64,000 bases of DNA from Streptomyces sp. CB02400. Its GTDB lineage: Bacteria > Actinomycetota > Actinomycetes > Streptomycetales > Streptomycetaceae. The stretch is from the NCBI RefSeq assembly GCF_001905725.1, contig NZ_LIWB01000006.1, forward strand, positions 310,001 to 374,000, given 5' to 3'. This document shows, one piece after another, positions 19,713 to 27,764 of the stretch (its first letter is position 1; each line of letters starts with the position of its first letter). The position numbers and the translations under genes were made by a program. The notes beneath the pieces were generated by a model. It saw only the letters and a list, made by a program, of their open reading frames with translations. It was not told the DNA's origin and did no database searches.

Positions 19713-20147
19713 ATGTCCGCAGGCATGCCGCTGGCGTCGGTGAAGTCCCAGATATTCGAGTCCGTGCTGGGCTTCCTGCCCGACTGGGTGCAGATCACGG
19801 TGCTGGCCCTGATCGTGCTCGCCGTCGTCGCGTCCTGGGTCGTCAAGATCAAGCGCAAGATCGCGCACCGCCGCGCCGTCCGCAACGGTCAGCCGACCCA
19901 CGCGGCGGCCCAGTACGGCCAGGGCAGCGGCGCGGACTACCTGGGCCAGTACGCGCCGCAGCGGACCCGACCCGCGCCGCAGGCCCTTCAGCAGCCGAGC
20001 GGGGCGGATTACCTGGGCCAGTACGCGCCGCAGCGGCAGGGCAGCGGCGCCGGCCACCCGGGTGCCCATGCCCCGCAGCCGAGCGGGGCCGAATTCCTCG
20101 GCGCCTACGCACCCCAGCCCCGTCAGGGCGAGGGCGGCCCGGCCTGA
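19713..20147 (+). CDS. Small membrane protein with GADYLGQYAPQ repeats
   Basis: 144 residues. An N-terminal segment (MSAGMPLASVKSQIFESVLG), one membrane helix near 28-46 (QITVLALIVLAVVASWVV), a basic stretch KIKRKIAHRR, then a cytoplasmic tail with two full GADYLGQYAPQR repeats and two weaker ones (GHPGAHAPQP, GAEFLGAYAPQP). ATG 19713 with a strong GGGGAGGGGA site. It sits between aroE and aroC. I know no function; the Tyr/Gln/Pro repeats resemble the N-terminal tail of MltG in this window. Confidence 0.7.
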   Translation: MSAGMPLASVKSQIFESVLGFLPDWVQITVLALIVLAVVASWVVKIKRKIAHRRAVRNGQPTHAAAQYGQGSGADYLGQYAPQRTRPAPQALQQPSGADYLGQYAPQRQGSGAGHPGAHAPQPSGAEFLGAYAPQPRQGEGGPA

Positions 20148-20330
20148 TCCCTCCACCGCCCGGCCCGTGATCCCGCCCGTCCGCCTGATGGACCGGCGGC
20201 CGGACACCCGGCCCGGACGTGGGAGGATCGGAGGTGGCGGACCGGGGCCGCGCACCCCGTCACGCCACAGCCGTACACGAGGACACGTGTACGCAGGGCA
20301 GTACCGGGGCGCGAGCATTGAGGAGCACCG

Positions 20331-21515
20331 TTGAGCAGGTTGCGCTGGCTGACCGCGGGGGAGTCGCACGGTCCCGCACTCGTGGCGACGCTGGAGGGCC
20401 TTCCCGCCGGCGTACCGATCACCACGGACATGGTGGCGGACCACCTCGCGAGGCGGCGGCTGGGCTACGGTCGCGGCGCCCGGATGAAGTTCGAGCGCGA
20501 CGAGGTCACCTTCCTCGGCGGCGTCCGGCACGGTCTGACCCTCGGCTCCCCGGTCGCGGTCATGGTGGGCAACACCGAGTGGCCGAAGTGGGAGCAGGTC
20601 ATGGCGGCCGACCCGGTCGACCCGGAAGTGCTGGCCGGCCTGGCGCGCAACGCCCCGCTGACCCGCCCCCGCCCCGGCCACGCCGACCTGGCCGGCATGC
20701 AGAAGTACGGCTTCGACGAGGCCCGGCCGATCCTGGAGCGCGCCTCCGCCCGTGAGACCGCCGCCCGCGTGGCGCTGGGCGCGGTGGCACGGTCGTACCT
20801 GAAGGAGACGGCCGGCATCGAGATCGTCAGCCACGTCGTCGAGCTGGCCGCGGCGAAGGCGCCGTACGGCGTCCACCCGACCCCCGCCGACGTGCAGCGG
20901 CTGGACGAGGACCCGGTGCGCTGCCTGGACGCGGACGCCTCGAAGGCGATGGTCGCGGAGATCGACCAGGCCCACAAGGACGGCGACACCCTCGGCGGCG
21001 TGGTCGAGGTGCTGGCGTACGGCGTCCCGGTCGGCCTCGGCTCCCACGTCCACTGGGACCGCCGTCTGGACGCACGCCTGGCCGCCGCCCTCATGGGCAT
21101 CCAGGCGATCAAGGGCGTCGAGGTCGGCGACGGCTTCGACCTCGCCCGCGTCCCCGGCTCCAAGGCGCACGACGAGATCCTCGCCACCCCCGACGGCATC
21201 AAGCGCGCCTCGGGCCGCTCCGGCGGCACCGAGGGCGGACTGACCACCGGTGAGCTGCTGCGCGTACGCGCGGCGATGAAGCCCATCGCGACCGTGCCGC
21301 GCGCCCTGAAGACCGTGGACGTCGTCACCGGCGAGGAGACCGCCGCCCACCACCAGCGCTCCGACGTCTGCGCCGTGCCGGCCGCCGGCATCGTCGCCGA
21401 GGCCATGGTCGCCCTGGTCCTCGCGGACGCGGTCGCGGAGAAGTTCGGCGGCGACAGCGTCACCGAGACCCGCCGCAACGTGACGTCGTACCTCGAGAAC
21501 CTGGCCATCCGATGA
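20331..21515 (+). CDS. aroC: Chorismate synthase
   Basis: 394 residues; converts EPSP to chorismate, needing reduced FMN. Seen: N-terminal RWLTAGESHGPAL, the signature around RPGHADLAGMQKYG, and ASGRSGGTEGGLTTGE. TTG start at 20331 with GAGGAG eight bases upstream; homologues begin in the same way. The stop overlaps aroK as ATGA. Confidence 0.96.
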   Translation: MSRLRWLTAGESHGPALVATLEGLPAGVPITTDMVADHLARRRLGYGRGARMKFERDEVTFLGGVRHGLTLGSPVAVMVGNTEWPKWEQVMAADPVDPEVLAGLARNAPLTRPRPGHADLAGMQKYGFDEARPILERASARETAARVALGAVARSYLKETAGIEIVSHVVELAAAKAPYGVHPTPADVQRLDEDPVRCLDADASKAMVAEIDQAHKDGDTLGGVVEVLAYGVPVGLGSHVHWDRRLDARLAAALMGIQAIKGVEVGDGFDLARVPGSKAHDEILATPDGIKRASGRSGGTEGGLTTGELLRVRAAMKPIATVPRALKTVDVVTGEETAAHHQRSDVCAVPAAGIVAEAMVALVLADAVAEKFGGDSVTETRRNVTSYLENLAIR

Positions 21516-22027
21516 GCGCACCGGTCATCGTGCTGGTCGGCCCGATGGGCGTGGGCAAGTCCACCGTGGGACAGCTGCTCGCCGAGCGGCTGGGCGTCGC
21601 CTACCGCGACACCGACGACGACATCGTCACCGCCGAGGGCCGCACCATCGCCGACATCTTCGTCGACGAGGGCGAGCCCGCCTTCCGCGCCATCGAGAAG
21701 CGCGCGGTACGCGCGGCACTCACCGAGCACCAGGGTGTCCTGGCACTCGGCGGCGGTGCGATCCTCGACCCGGACACACGCGCACTGCTCGCCGGACAGC
21801 GGGTCGTCTACCTCTCGATGGACGTCGAGGAGGCCGTCAAACGCACCGGCCTCAACGCCGCCCGCCCGCTCCTCGCGGTCAACCCGCGCAAGCAGTGGCG
21901 CGAGCTGATGGAGGCCCGCCGGCACCTGTACGAGGAGGCCGCCACGGCCGTCGTACCGACCGACGGCCGCACGCCCGAGGAAGTCACCGAGGCGGCCCTG
22001 AACGCACTGGAGTTGAAGGACGCATGA
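21512..22027 (+). CDS. aroK: Shikimate kinase
   Basis: 171 residues; phosphorylates shikimate. P-loop GPMGVGKSTVG at about 9-19, DTDDDI for shikimate binding, and ALGGGAIL. ATGA overlaps with both aroC before and aroB after point to coupled translation. Confidence 0.95.
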   Translation: MSAPVIVLVGPMGVGKSTVGQLLAERLGVAYRDTDDDIVTAEGRTIADIFVDEGEPAFRAIEKRAVRAALTEHQGVLALGGGAILDPDTRALLAGQRVVYLSMDVEEAVKRTGLNAARPLLAVNPRKQWRELMEARRHLYEEAATAVVPTDGRTPEEVTEAALNALELKDA

Positions 22028-23118
22028 GCAGCGAGGCAGTGACGCGGATCGCCATCGGCGGCACGGCGGGCACCGACCCGTACGAGGTCCTGGTGGGCCG
22101 TCAGCTCCTCGGCGAGCTGGGCGGATTGATCGGCACCCGGGCCAAGCGAGTCGCGATCGTGCACCCCGAAGCCCTCGCCGAGACCGGCGACGCGCTCCGC
22201 GCCGACCTGGCCGAGCAGGGCTACGAGGCGGTCGCCATCCAGGTGCCCAACGCGGAGGAGGCCAAGACCGCCGAGGTCGCCGCCTACTGCTGGAAGGCGC
22301 TGGGCCAGTCCGGCTTCACCCGCACCGACGTCATCGTCGGCGTGGGCGGCGGCGCCACGACGGACCTGGCCGGCTTCGTGGCCGCGACCTGGCTGCGCGG
22401 GGTCCGCTGGATCGCCGTCCCGACCACCGTCCTGGCCATGGTGGACGCGGCCGTGGGCGGCAAGACCGGCATCAACACCGCCGAGGGCAAGAACCTCGTC
22501 GGGGCCTTCCACCCGCCCGCCGGCGTCCTGTGCGACCTGGCCGCCCTGGACTCCCTCCCGGTCAACGACTACGTCTCCGGACTCGCCGAGGTCATCAAGG
22601 CCGGCTTCATCGCCGACCCGGTGATCCTGGACCTCATCGAGTCCGACCCCCAGGCCGCCCGCACCCCGTCCGGCCCGCACACCGCGGAACTGATCGAGCG
22701 CTCGATCCGGGTCAAGGCCGAGGTCGTCTCGTCCGACCTGAAGGAATCGGGTCTGCGCGAGATCCTGAACTACGGCCACACCCTCGGCCACGCCATCGAG
22801 AAGAACGAGCGCTACAAGTGGCGCCACGGTGCGGCGGTGTCCGTCGGCATGCACTTCGCCGCCGAACTGGGCCGCCTCGCGGGCCGCTTGGACGACGCCA
22901 CCGCGGACCGCCACCGCACGGTCCTCGAATCGGTCGGACTTCCCCTGCACTACCGCTACGACCAGTGGCCCAAGCTGCTGGAGAACATGAAGGTCGACAA
23001 GAAGTCCCGCGGCGACCTGCTGCGCTTCATCGTCCTCGACGGCCTCGCCAAGCCCACGGTGTTCGAAGGCCCGGACCCGGCCGTCCTCCTCGCCGCGTAC
23101 GGCGAGGTCGGGGAGTAG
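22024..23118 (+). CDS. aroB: 3-Dehydroquinate synthase
   Basis: 364 residues; NAD- and metal-dependent cyclisation of DAHP to 3-dehydroquinate. Seen: VGVGGGATTDLAGFVAATW, KTGINTAEGKNLVGAFHPP, and zinc-site residues in NYGHTLGHAIEK and RHGAAVSVGMHFAAELG. The start is ATG 22024 inside the aroK stop. It is the last gene of the shikimate set here. Confidence 0.96.
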   Translation: MSSEAVTRIAIGGTAGTDPYEVLVGRQLLGELGGLIGTRAKRVAIVHPEALAETGDALRADLAEQGYEAVAIQVPNAEEAKTAEVAAYCWKALGQSGFTRTDVIVGVGGGATTDLAGFVAATWLRGVRWIAVPTTVLAMVDAAVGGKTGINTAEGKNLVGAFHPPAGVLCDLAALDSLPVNDYVSGLAEVIKAGFIADPVILDLIESDPQAARTPSGPHTAELIERSIRVKAEVVSSDLKESGLREILNYGHTLGHAIEKNERYKWRHGAAVSVGMHFAAELGRLAGRLDDATADRHRTVLESVGLPLHYRYDQWPKLLENMKVDKKSRGDLLRFIVLDGLAKPTVFEGPDPAVLLAAYGEVGE

Positions 23119-23243
23119 CCCGGGCACTCATCACCGCCCCCGGCCGTTCACACAACGACGGCAGGGGGCGGTACCGTTCGGTAGCACGCGGGTCACCCCC
23201 GCTGTCAGCGCCCCATCGCCTGTACGAGACGGAGTGGCACCGG

Positions 23244-24113
23244 ATGCAGCACGCAGTGGGTTCTCCGCTGCCGCCGCCCCATCAGCCGGGGCACGGACCG
23301 GCCGTCGGCTGGTCACCGGCCGCACACCACCCGGGCCAGCACCCGGGAGCGCACCAGGGTCCCGCCCCCGTGCCCGTGCCTCCTCCGGCACCGGGCTACC
23401 CCGCGCCTCCGCCCGGCCCCACCCCGCCCCCCGCGGGCCCGCGGCACGCCTCGATGCCCCCGCCGCCGGACACCACCGGCCACGTGCCGCTGCCGCCCGG
23501 CGGCCCGGTCGCCATGCCCAGCCCGCCGCAGGCCCCCGCGGCACCCGACCCGGCCGGCACGATCATCGCCGTGCTGCTCATAGGCCCCGCGGGCGCCGGC
23601 AAGACGAGCGTGGCCAAGTACTGGGCGGACCACCGCCGGGTGCCGACCGCCCACATCAGCCTCGACGACGTACGCGAGTGGGTCCGCTCCGGGTTCGCCG
23701 ACCCGCAGTCCGGGTGGAACGACCACTCGGAGGCGCAGTACCGCCTGGCCCGCCGCACCTGCGGCTTCGCCGCCCGCAACTTCCTCGCCAACGGCATCTC
23801 GTGCATCCTCGACGACGCCGTCTTCCCCGACCGGCCGGTCGTCGGCCTCGGCGGCTGGAAGCGGCACGTGGGCCCCGGCCTGCTCCCGGTGGTCCTCCTC
23901 CCCGGCCTGGACATCGTCCTGGAACGCAACGCGGAACGCTCCGGCAACCGCCGTCTCACCGACGAGGAGGTGGCCCGTATCCACGGCCGCATGGCCGGCT
24001 GGTACGGCTCGGGTCTCCCCATCATCGACAACTCCCAGCTGGACATACCGGAAACGGCCCGCATCCTGGACGACGTCCTGGCCCGCGCGATAGCGAGCCC
24101 TCCGCAGTGGTGA
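23244..24113 (+). CDS. P-loop kinase/ATPase with Pro-rich N-terminus
   Basis: 289 residues. The first about 110 residues are Pro/His/Gly-rich and probably disordered. Then comes a zeta-toxin/Zeta-like or small-molecule-kinase P-loop domain: IGPAGAGKTSVAK near 113-125, SLDDVREWVRSGFADPQSGW, and an Arg-rich segment ERNAERSGNRRLTDEEV. The overall pattern (P-loop, D-D-x-R, a WYG motif) suggests phosphorylation of a small molecule or RNA end. The substrate is unknown. ATG at 23244. Neighbours (aroB, an M24 protein) do not reveal its role. Confidence 0.65.
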   Translation: MQHAVGSPLPPPHQPGHGPAVGWSPAAHHPGQHPGAHQGPAPVPVPPPAPGYPAPPPGPTPPPAGPRHASMPPPPDTTGHVPLPPGGPVAMPSPPQAPAAPDPAGTIIAVLLIGPAGAGKTSVAKYWADHRRVPTAHISLDDVREWVRSGFADPQSGWNDHSEAQYRLARRTCGFAARNFLANGISCILDDAVFPDRPVVGLGGWKRHVGPGLLPVVLLPGLDIVLERNAERSGNRRLTDEEVARIHGRMAGWYGSGLPIIDNSQLDIPETARILDDVLARAIASPPQW

Positions 24114-24149
24114 ACGCGGGCCCCCTTGCCGCAGCAGCCGACCGGGGCG

Positions 24150-24390
24150 AGGTGTGGCTTGCCCGCGCTCGCGGGGTGCCGCCGCGCCGACCCGTGCCGC
24201 CCCAGCGGCCCGACTGCCCGCAGCTGGACCGGCGGAACTGCCCGCCAGCCGGTGGTGTCCGGGGCGGGGTGTGGCTTGCCCGCGTTTACGGGGTGCCGCC
24301 CCAGCGGCACGACTGCCCGCAGCTGGACCGGCGGAACTGCCCGTAGCTGGGTAGGGCGCTGCTGGGTAGGACACTGCTGGGTAGGACGCT
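24150..24390 (+). repeat. Tandem copies of an interspersed G+C-rich repeat
   Basis: A unit beginning GGTGTGGCTTGCCCGCG and ending GACCGGCGGAACTGCCCG occurs at about 24150-24243 and again at about 24268-24344; the second copy is shorter. Three short GCTGGGTAGG units follow (24348-24390). The core GCGGGGTGCCG... CCCGTGCCGCCCC also appears inverted at about 55935-55975. The 484-base gap 24114-24597 otherwise has no gene that I can support. Confidence 0.7.
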
Positions 24391-24597
24391 CCCGCGGGCG
24401 CCGATGCACGGGAGTGGGGTGTGGTGGTGCGGTGGAGGCCGCCGCTTACCCGGTCCCCACCCCGGCTCACCGTGGCAGCACGGCACGGGCCCGACTGCGG
24501 CGGACTCACCGCACCACCACACCCCCGACCCCACGACGCACCCCCACTCGGCCCCGCTCGACCGGCGACATCCAGCCACCACTCCTACGCTCGAAGA

Positions 24598-25704
24598 ATG
24601 TCAGAGGTCTACGCGGTCCGCCGCACCCGGCTACGGGAATGCTGCAACGCGGGCGGCAGCGCGGCGGCGCTGGTGTCCCGGCCCGCAAACGTGCGCTACC
24701 TCGCCGGCACCGCCCCCGAAGGCGCCGTGCTGCTGCTGGGCAGGACCGAGGACCTGCTGGTATGCGCAGGCCCACCCGACGACCGCTCCCCCCAGAACCA
24801 CCCCGACGAATCCCTGCGCGTACACGTCGTCCCCGGCATCGGCGGCGACGCCGCCCTCGCCGCCGCCGACCTCGCCGTCGGCCAGGGCGTCGACTCCCTC
24901 GCCGTCGAGGAACACCACCTCACCGTGACCCGCCACCGCGCGATCCACGACACCGCCCCCCGCCTCCGCCTCGCCGGCATCGGCTGCGCCGTCGAACAGC
25001 TCCGCATCGTCAAGGACGAGGAAGAGATCTCCTGCCTCCGCATCGGCGCGGAGATCACCGACCAGGCCCTCGGCGAACTCCTGGAGTCCATCCTCGTAGG
25101 CCGCACCGAACGCCACCTCGCCCTCGAACTCGAGCGCCGCCTGGTCGACCACGGCGCCGACGGCCCCGCCTTCCCCACCTCCGTCGCCACCGGCCCGAAC
25201 GCAGGCCGCCCCGGACACCGCCCCACCGACCGCCGCGTCGAGGAGGGCGACTTCCTCTCCGTCTGCCTCGGCGCCACCTACCGCGGCTACCGCTGCGAGA
25301 TCGGCCGTACGTTCGTCATCGGCACGGCCCCGGCGGACTGGCAGATCGAGCTCTACGACCTCGTCTTCTCCGCCCAGAGAGCGGGACGCGAGTCCCTCGT
25401 CCCCGGCGCGGCCTGCCGCGACGTGGACCGAGCCGCCCGCCAGGTGCTGGACTCCGCCGGGTACGCCGAGGCCCTCCCCGTACTCACCGGCCACGGCGTC
25501 GGACTGGAAATCGACGAGGACCCTCAATTGACCCCCGCGGCCATGGGTAAACTGGACGCTTGTGTGCCGGTCACCGTCGAACCGGGGGTCCACCTCCCGG
25601 GCCGGGGCGGGGTCCGGATCGATGACACGCTCGTCGTACGCCCCGAGGCGGACGGCGGACCCGAGCTACTCACCATCACGACCAAGGAGCTGCTCGCGCT
25701 CTAG
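24598..25704 (+). CDS. M24 (aminopeptidase P/prolidase-like) family protein
   Basis: 368 residues: an N-terminal creatinase-like domain (ANVRYLAGTAPEGAVLLLG) and a C-terminal pita-bread domain. Of the usual five metal ligands, the His (TGHGVGLEIDEDP) and one Glu (TVEPGVHLPG) are present. The first Asp is Cys (SVCLGATYRGY), the second is Glu (RCEIGRTF), and the last Glu is Asp (VRIDDTLVV). Peptidase activity is therefore doubtful. ATG at 24598. It sits immediately upstream of efp, an order common in Gram-positive bacteria. Confidence 0.75.
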   Translation: MSEVYAVRRTRLRECCNAGGSAAALVSRPANVRYLAGTAPEGAVLLLGRTEDLLVCAGPPDDRSPQNHPDESLRVHVVPGIGGDAALAAADLAVGQGVDSLAVEEHHLTVTRHRAIHDTAPRLRLAGIGCAVEQLRIVKDEEEISCLRIGAEITDQALGELLESILVGRTERHLALELERRLVDHGADGPAFPTSVATGPNAGRPGHRPTDRRVEEGDFLSVCLGATYRGYRCEIGRTFVIGTAPADWQIELYDLVFSAQRAGRESLVPGAACRDVDRAARQVLDSAGYAEALPVLTGHGVGLEIDEDPQLTPAAMGKLDACVPVTVEPGVHLPGRGGVRIDDTLVVRPEADGGPELLTITTKELLAL

Positions 25705-25774
25705 CCCCGCGTTGGGCGCAGGCGCACGCCCCGGCCGTCGTCCACGTCAGTCCAGTCCAGGAGATTCCGCAACC

Positions 25775-26341
25775 GTGGCTTCCACGAACGACCTCAAGAA
25801 CGGCATGGTGCTCAAGCTCGAAGGCGGCCAGCTCTGGTCCGTCGTCGAGTTCCAGCACGTCAAGCCCGGCAAGGGCCCGGCCTTCGTGCGCACCAAGCTC
25901 AAGAACGTGCTCTCCGGCAAGGTCGTCGACAAGACCTTCAACGCCGGCGTCAAGGTCGAAACGGCCACCGTCGACAAGCGCGACATGCAGTTCTCCTACA
26001 TGGACGGCGACTACTTCGTCTTCATGGACATGGAGACCTACGACCAGCTCATGGTCGACCGCAAGGCCGTCGGCGACGCCGCCAACTTCCTCGTCGAGGG
26101 CTTCACCGCCACCGTCGCGCAGCACGAGGGCGAGGTGCTCTTCGTCGAGCTCCCGGCCGCCGTCGAGCTGACGATCCAGGAGACCGAGCCGGGCGTCCAG
26201 GGCGACCGCTCCACCGGCGGCACCAAGCCGGCCACGCTGGAGACCGGTCACCAGATCCAGGTCCCGCTCTTCATCACCACCGGTGAGAAGATCAAGGTCG
26301 ACACCCGCACCAGCGACTACCTCGGCCGGGTGAACAGCTAA
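25775..26341 (+). CDS. efp: Elongation factor P
   Basis: 188 residues; relieves ribosome stalling at polyproline. Domain I has the tip loop HVKPGKGPAFVRTK with Lys at position 33. Three beta-barrel domains are of normal length, with C-terminal RTSDYLGRVNS. GTG at 25775 with AGGAG 11 bases upstream. No modification enzyme is seen nearby. nusB starts two bases after its stop. Confidence 0.95.
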   Translation: MASTNDLKNGMVLKLEGGQLWSVVEFQHVKPGKGPAFVRTKLKNVLSGKVVDKTFNAGVKVETATVDKRDMQFSYMDGDYFVFMDMETYDQLMVDRKAVGDAANFLVEGFTATVAQHEGEVLFVELPAAVELTIQETEPGVQGDRSTGGTKPATLETGHQIQVPLFITTGEKIKVDTRTSDYLGRVNS

Positions 26342-26343
26342 CC

Positions 26344-26775
26344 GTGGCTGCCCGCAACACGGCCCGCAAACGCGCCTTCCAGATCATCTTCGAGGGTGAC
26401 CAGCGCGGCGCCGAGGTCCTGACCGTCCTCGCCGACTGGGTCCGGCACGCCCGGTCCGACACCCGGCAGCCGCCGGTGAGTGAGTACACGATGCAGCTCG
26501 TCGAGGGCTACGCGGAGCACGCGAAGCGCATCGACGAGCTGATCGCCCAGTACTCGGTCGGCTGGACGATCGACCGGATGCCGGTCGTCGACCGCAGCAT
26601 TCTTCGTCTCGGCGCGTACGAGTTGATCTGGGTCGACGAGACGCCGGACGCGGTTGTGCTCGACGAGATGGTGCAGTTGGCGAAGGAGTTCTCGACGGAC
26701 GAGTCGCCCTCCTTCGTGAACGGGCTCCTCGGTCGGCTCAAGGAACTGAAGCCGTCGCTTCGCCGCGAGGCGTAA
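26344..26775 (+). CDS. nusB: Transcription antitermination protein NusB
   Basis: 143 residues, all-helical; acts with S10 in rRNA antitermination. Seen: N-terminal RNTARKRAFQIIFEGDQ and C-terminal DESPSFVNGLLGRL. GTG start two bases after efp, so the genes are co-transcribed. The unusually Ala/Arg-rich N-terminal RNA-binding arm is normal for actinobacteria. Confidence 0.95.
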   Translation: MAARNTARKRAFQIIFEGDQRGAEVLTVLADWVRHARSDTRQPPVSEYTMQLVEGYAEHAKRIDELIAQYSVGWTIDRMPVVDRSILRLGAYELIWVDETPDAVVLDEMVQLAKEFSTDESPSFVNGLLGRLKELKPSLRREA

Positions 26776-26789
26776 CCCGGCGTTCTTGT

Positions 26790-26915
26790 GCCTGTGCGCC
26801 GTAGGGGTGCGGCAATGCGGCGGCTGCGCGTCGTCTGTGGCTGATCGCGCCCGCGCGGCGCAGCCGCATGTCGATACGGCCCCGCGCCCCTTCGGGGGCG
26901 CTGCCCTCACGCGCG
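26790..26915 (+). repeat. Streptomycete interspersed intergenic repeat
   Basis: The stretch with GTCGTCTGTGGCTGATCGCG, GCGCAGCCGCATGTCGATAC and CCCCGCGCCCCTTCGGGG has the form of a short repeat that I recognise from many streptomycete intergenic regions. It includes a small hairpin at its end (GCGCCCCTTCGGGGGCGC). No coding potential. Confidence 0.55.
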
Positions 26916-26924
26916 TACAACAAA

Positions 26925-26971
26925 GCCGCCGGGGTGGCCCGAACCCATGAGGTTCGGGCCACCCCGGCGGC
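26925..26971. terminator. Bidirectional terminator between nusB and bldD
   Basis: Perfect 21-bp stem (26925-26945 with 26951-26971), loop CATGA, between convergent genes and only 25 bases from the bldD stop. Confidence 0.9.
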
Positions 26972-26996
26972 ACGTTTCTGCGTCCCCGCGGAGCGG

Positions 26997-27500
26997 TTAC
27001 GCCTCCTCGTGGGAGGCCACCGCGCGGCGCGCGTCCGCGTCCAGGACGCCCCAGCTGATCAGCTGCTCGGTGAGGACCGAGGGCGACTGGTCGTAGATGA
27101 CGGCGAGGGTGCGCAGGTCGTCCTGGCGGATCGAGAGCACCTTGCCGTTGTAGTCACCGCGCTGCGACTGGATCGTCGCCGCGTAGCGCTGCAGCGGGCC
27201 CGCCTTCTCGGCCGGCACCGTGGCCAGCCGCTCCAGGTCCAGGACCAGCTTCGGCGGCGGCTCGGCGGCGCCGCCCGGGGTCGTACCCGGCAGCAGCTCC
27301 TGCACCGGAACGCCGTAGAAGTCCGCCAGCTCCGCGAGGCGCTGCACGGTCACGGCGCGGTCGCCGCGCTCGTACGAACCGACCACGACCGCCTTCCAGC
27401 GGCCCTGGGACTTCTCCTCGACACCGTGGAGGGAAAGGCCCTGCTGGGTGCGGATCGCCCGGAGCTTGGCCCCGAGCTGTTTGGCGTATTCGCTGGACAT
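26997..27500 (-). CDS. bldD: BldD, c-di-GMP-responsive developmental repressor
   Basis: 167 residues, the known BldD length. The N-terminal XRE-type HTH (about 9-68) binds DNA. The C-terminal domain binds tetrameric cyclic di-GMP through R114-x-D116 (QRGDYNG) and R125-xx-D128 (IRQDD), both present. It represses sporulation genes during vegetative growth. The start is ATG 27500 (MSSEYAKQLG); in-frame upstream codons would extend it by 22 residues into the promoter region and are rejected. A perfect BldD box lies 73 bases upstream, consistent with autoregulation. Confidence 0.97.
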   Translation of the reverse strand: MSSEYAKQLGAKLRAIRTQQGLSLHGVEEKSQGRWKAVVVGSYERGDRAVTVQRLAELADFYGVPVQELLPGTTPGGAAEPPPKLVLDLERLATVPAEKAGPLQRYAATIQSQRGDYNGKVLSIRQDDLRTLAVIYDQSPSVLTEQLISWGVLDADARRAVASHEEA

Positions 27501-27572
27501 ATAGCTCCCCGGCACTGTGTCGACGCGACTCTGGCTGATTTCCATGCCGCGCGGCTGGTAACTCACTGTGAG

Positions 27573-27587
27573 GTTACGCAGCGTTAC
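27573..27587 (-). promoter_or_regulatory. BldD operator (autoregulatory box)
   Basis: On the minus strand the bases read GTAACGCTGCGTAAC, matching the published BldD consensus nTnACnC(A/T)GnGTnAn at every defined position; it is also a near palindrome. A second imperfect inverted repeat (GTAACTCAC/GTGAGGTTAC, 27558-27577) overlaps it. It lies 73 bases upstream of bldD, where an autorepression site is expected. Confidence 0.85.
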
Positions 27588-27718
27588 TCTCGTGCGTCAA
27601 GCCGAATGGTCCACACCGACTCTTCCGTGGTAGCGAAGATCGGTTACGCCATTGGGGTGATCGGGGGTGTCGCTCCGCGCGGATCCCGACCTGATAGCCT
27701 GAGCGACGCAATCCGACG

Positions 27719-27754
27719 TCCTTTAATGTCCGTCCCGTGAGGCGGAGAAGGAGG
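27719..27754 (+). promoter_or_regulatory. PyrR-binding hairpin masking the pyrR ribosome binding site
   Basis: 27733-27743 reads TCCCGTGAGGC, matching the PyrR RNA motif UCCNGNGAGGC. CCG (27730-27732) can pair with CGG (27743-27745), and TCCTT (27719-27723) with AAGGA (27748-27752) inside the GGAGAAGGAGG ribosome binding site. Bound PyrR would hold the site closed when UMP is high: translational repression instead of the terminator/antiterminator switch of bacilli. Pairing and motif are seen; the mechanism is inferred. Confidence 0.7.
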
Positions 27755-27764
27755 TCCGTTTCAC

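Noticed and set aside
24404..25550. Overlapping plus-strand ORFs around the M24 gene
   Set aside because: Pro/Arg repeats from frame-shifted reading of the M24 gene and its upstream repeat.
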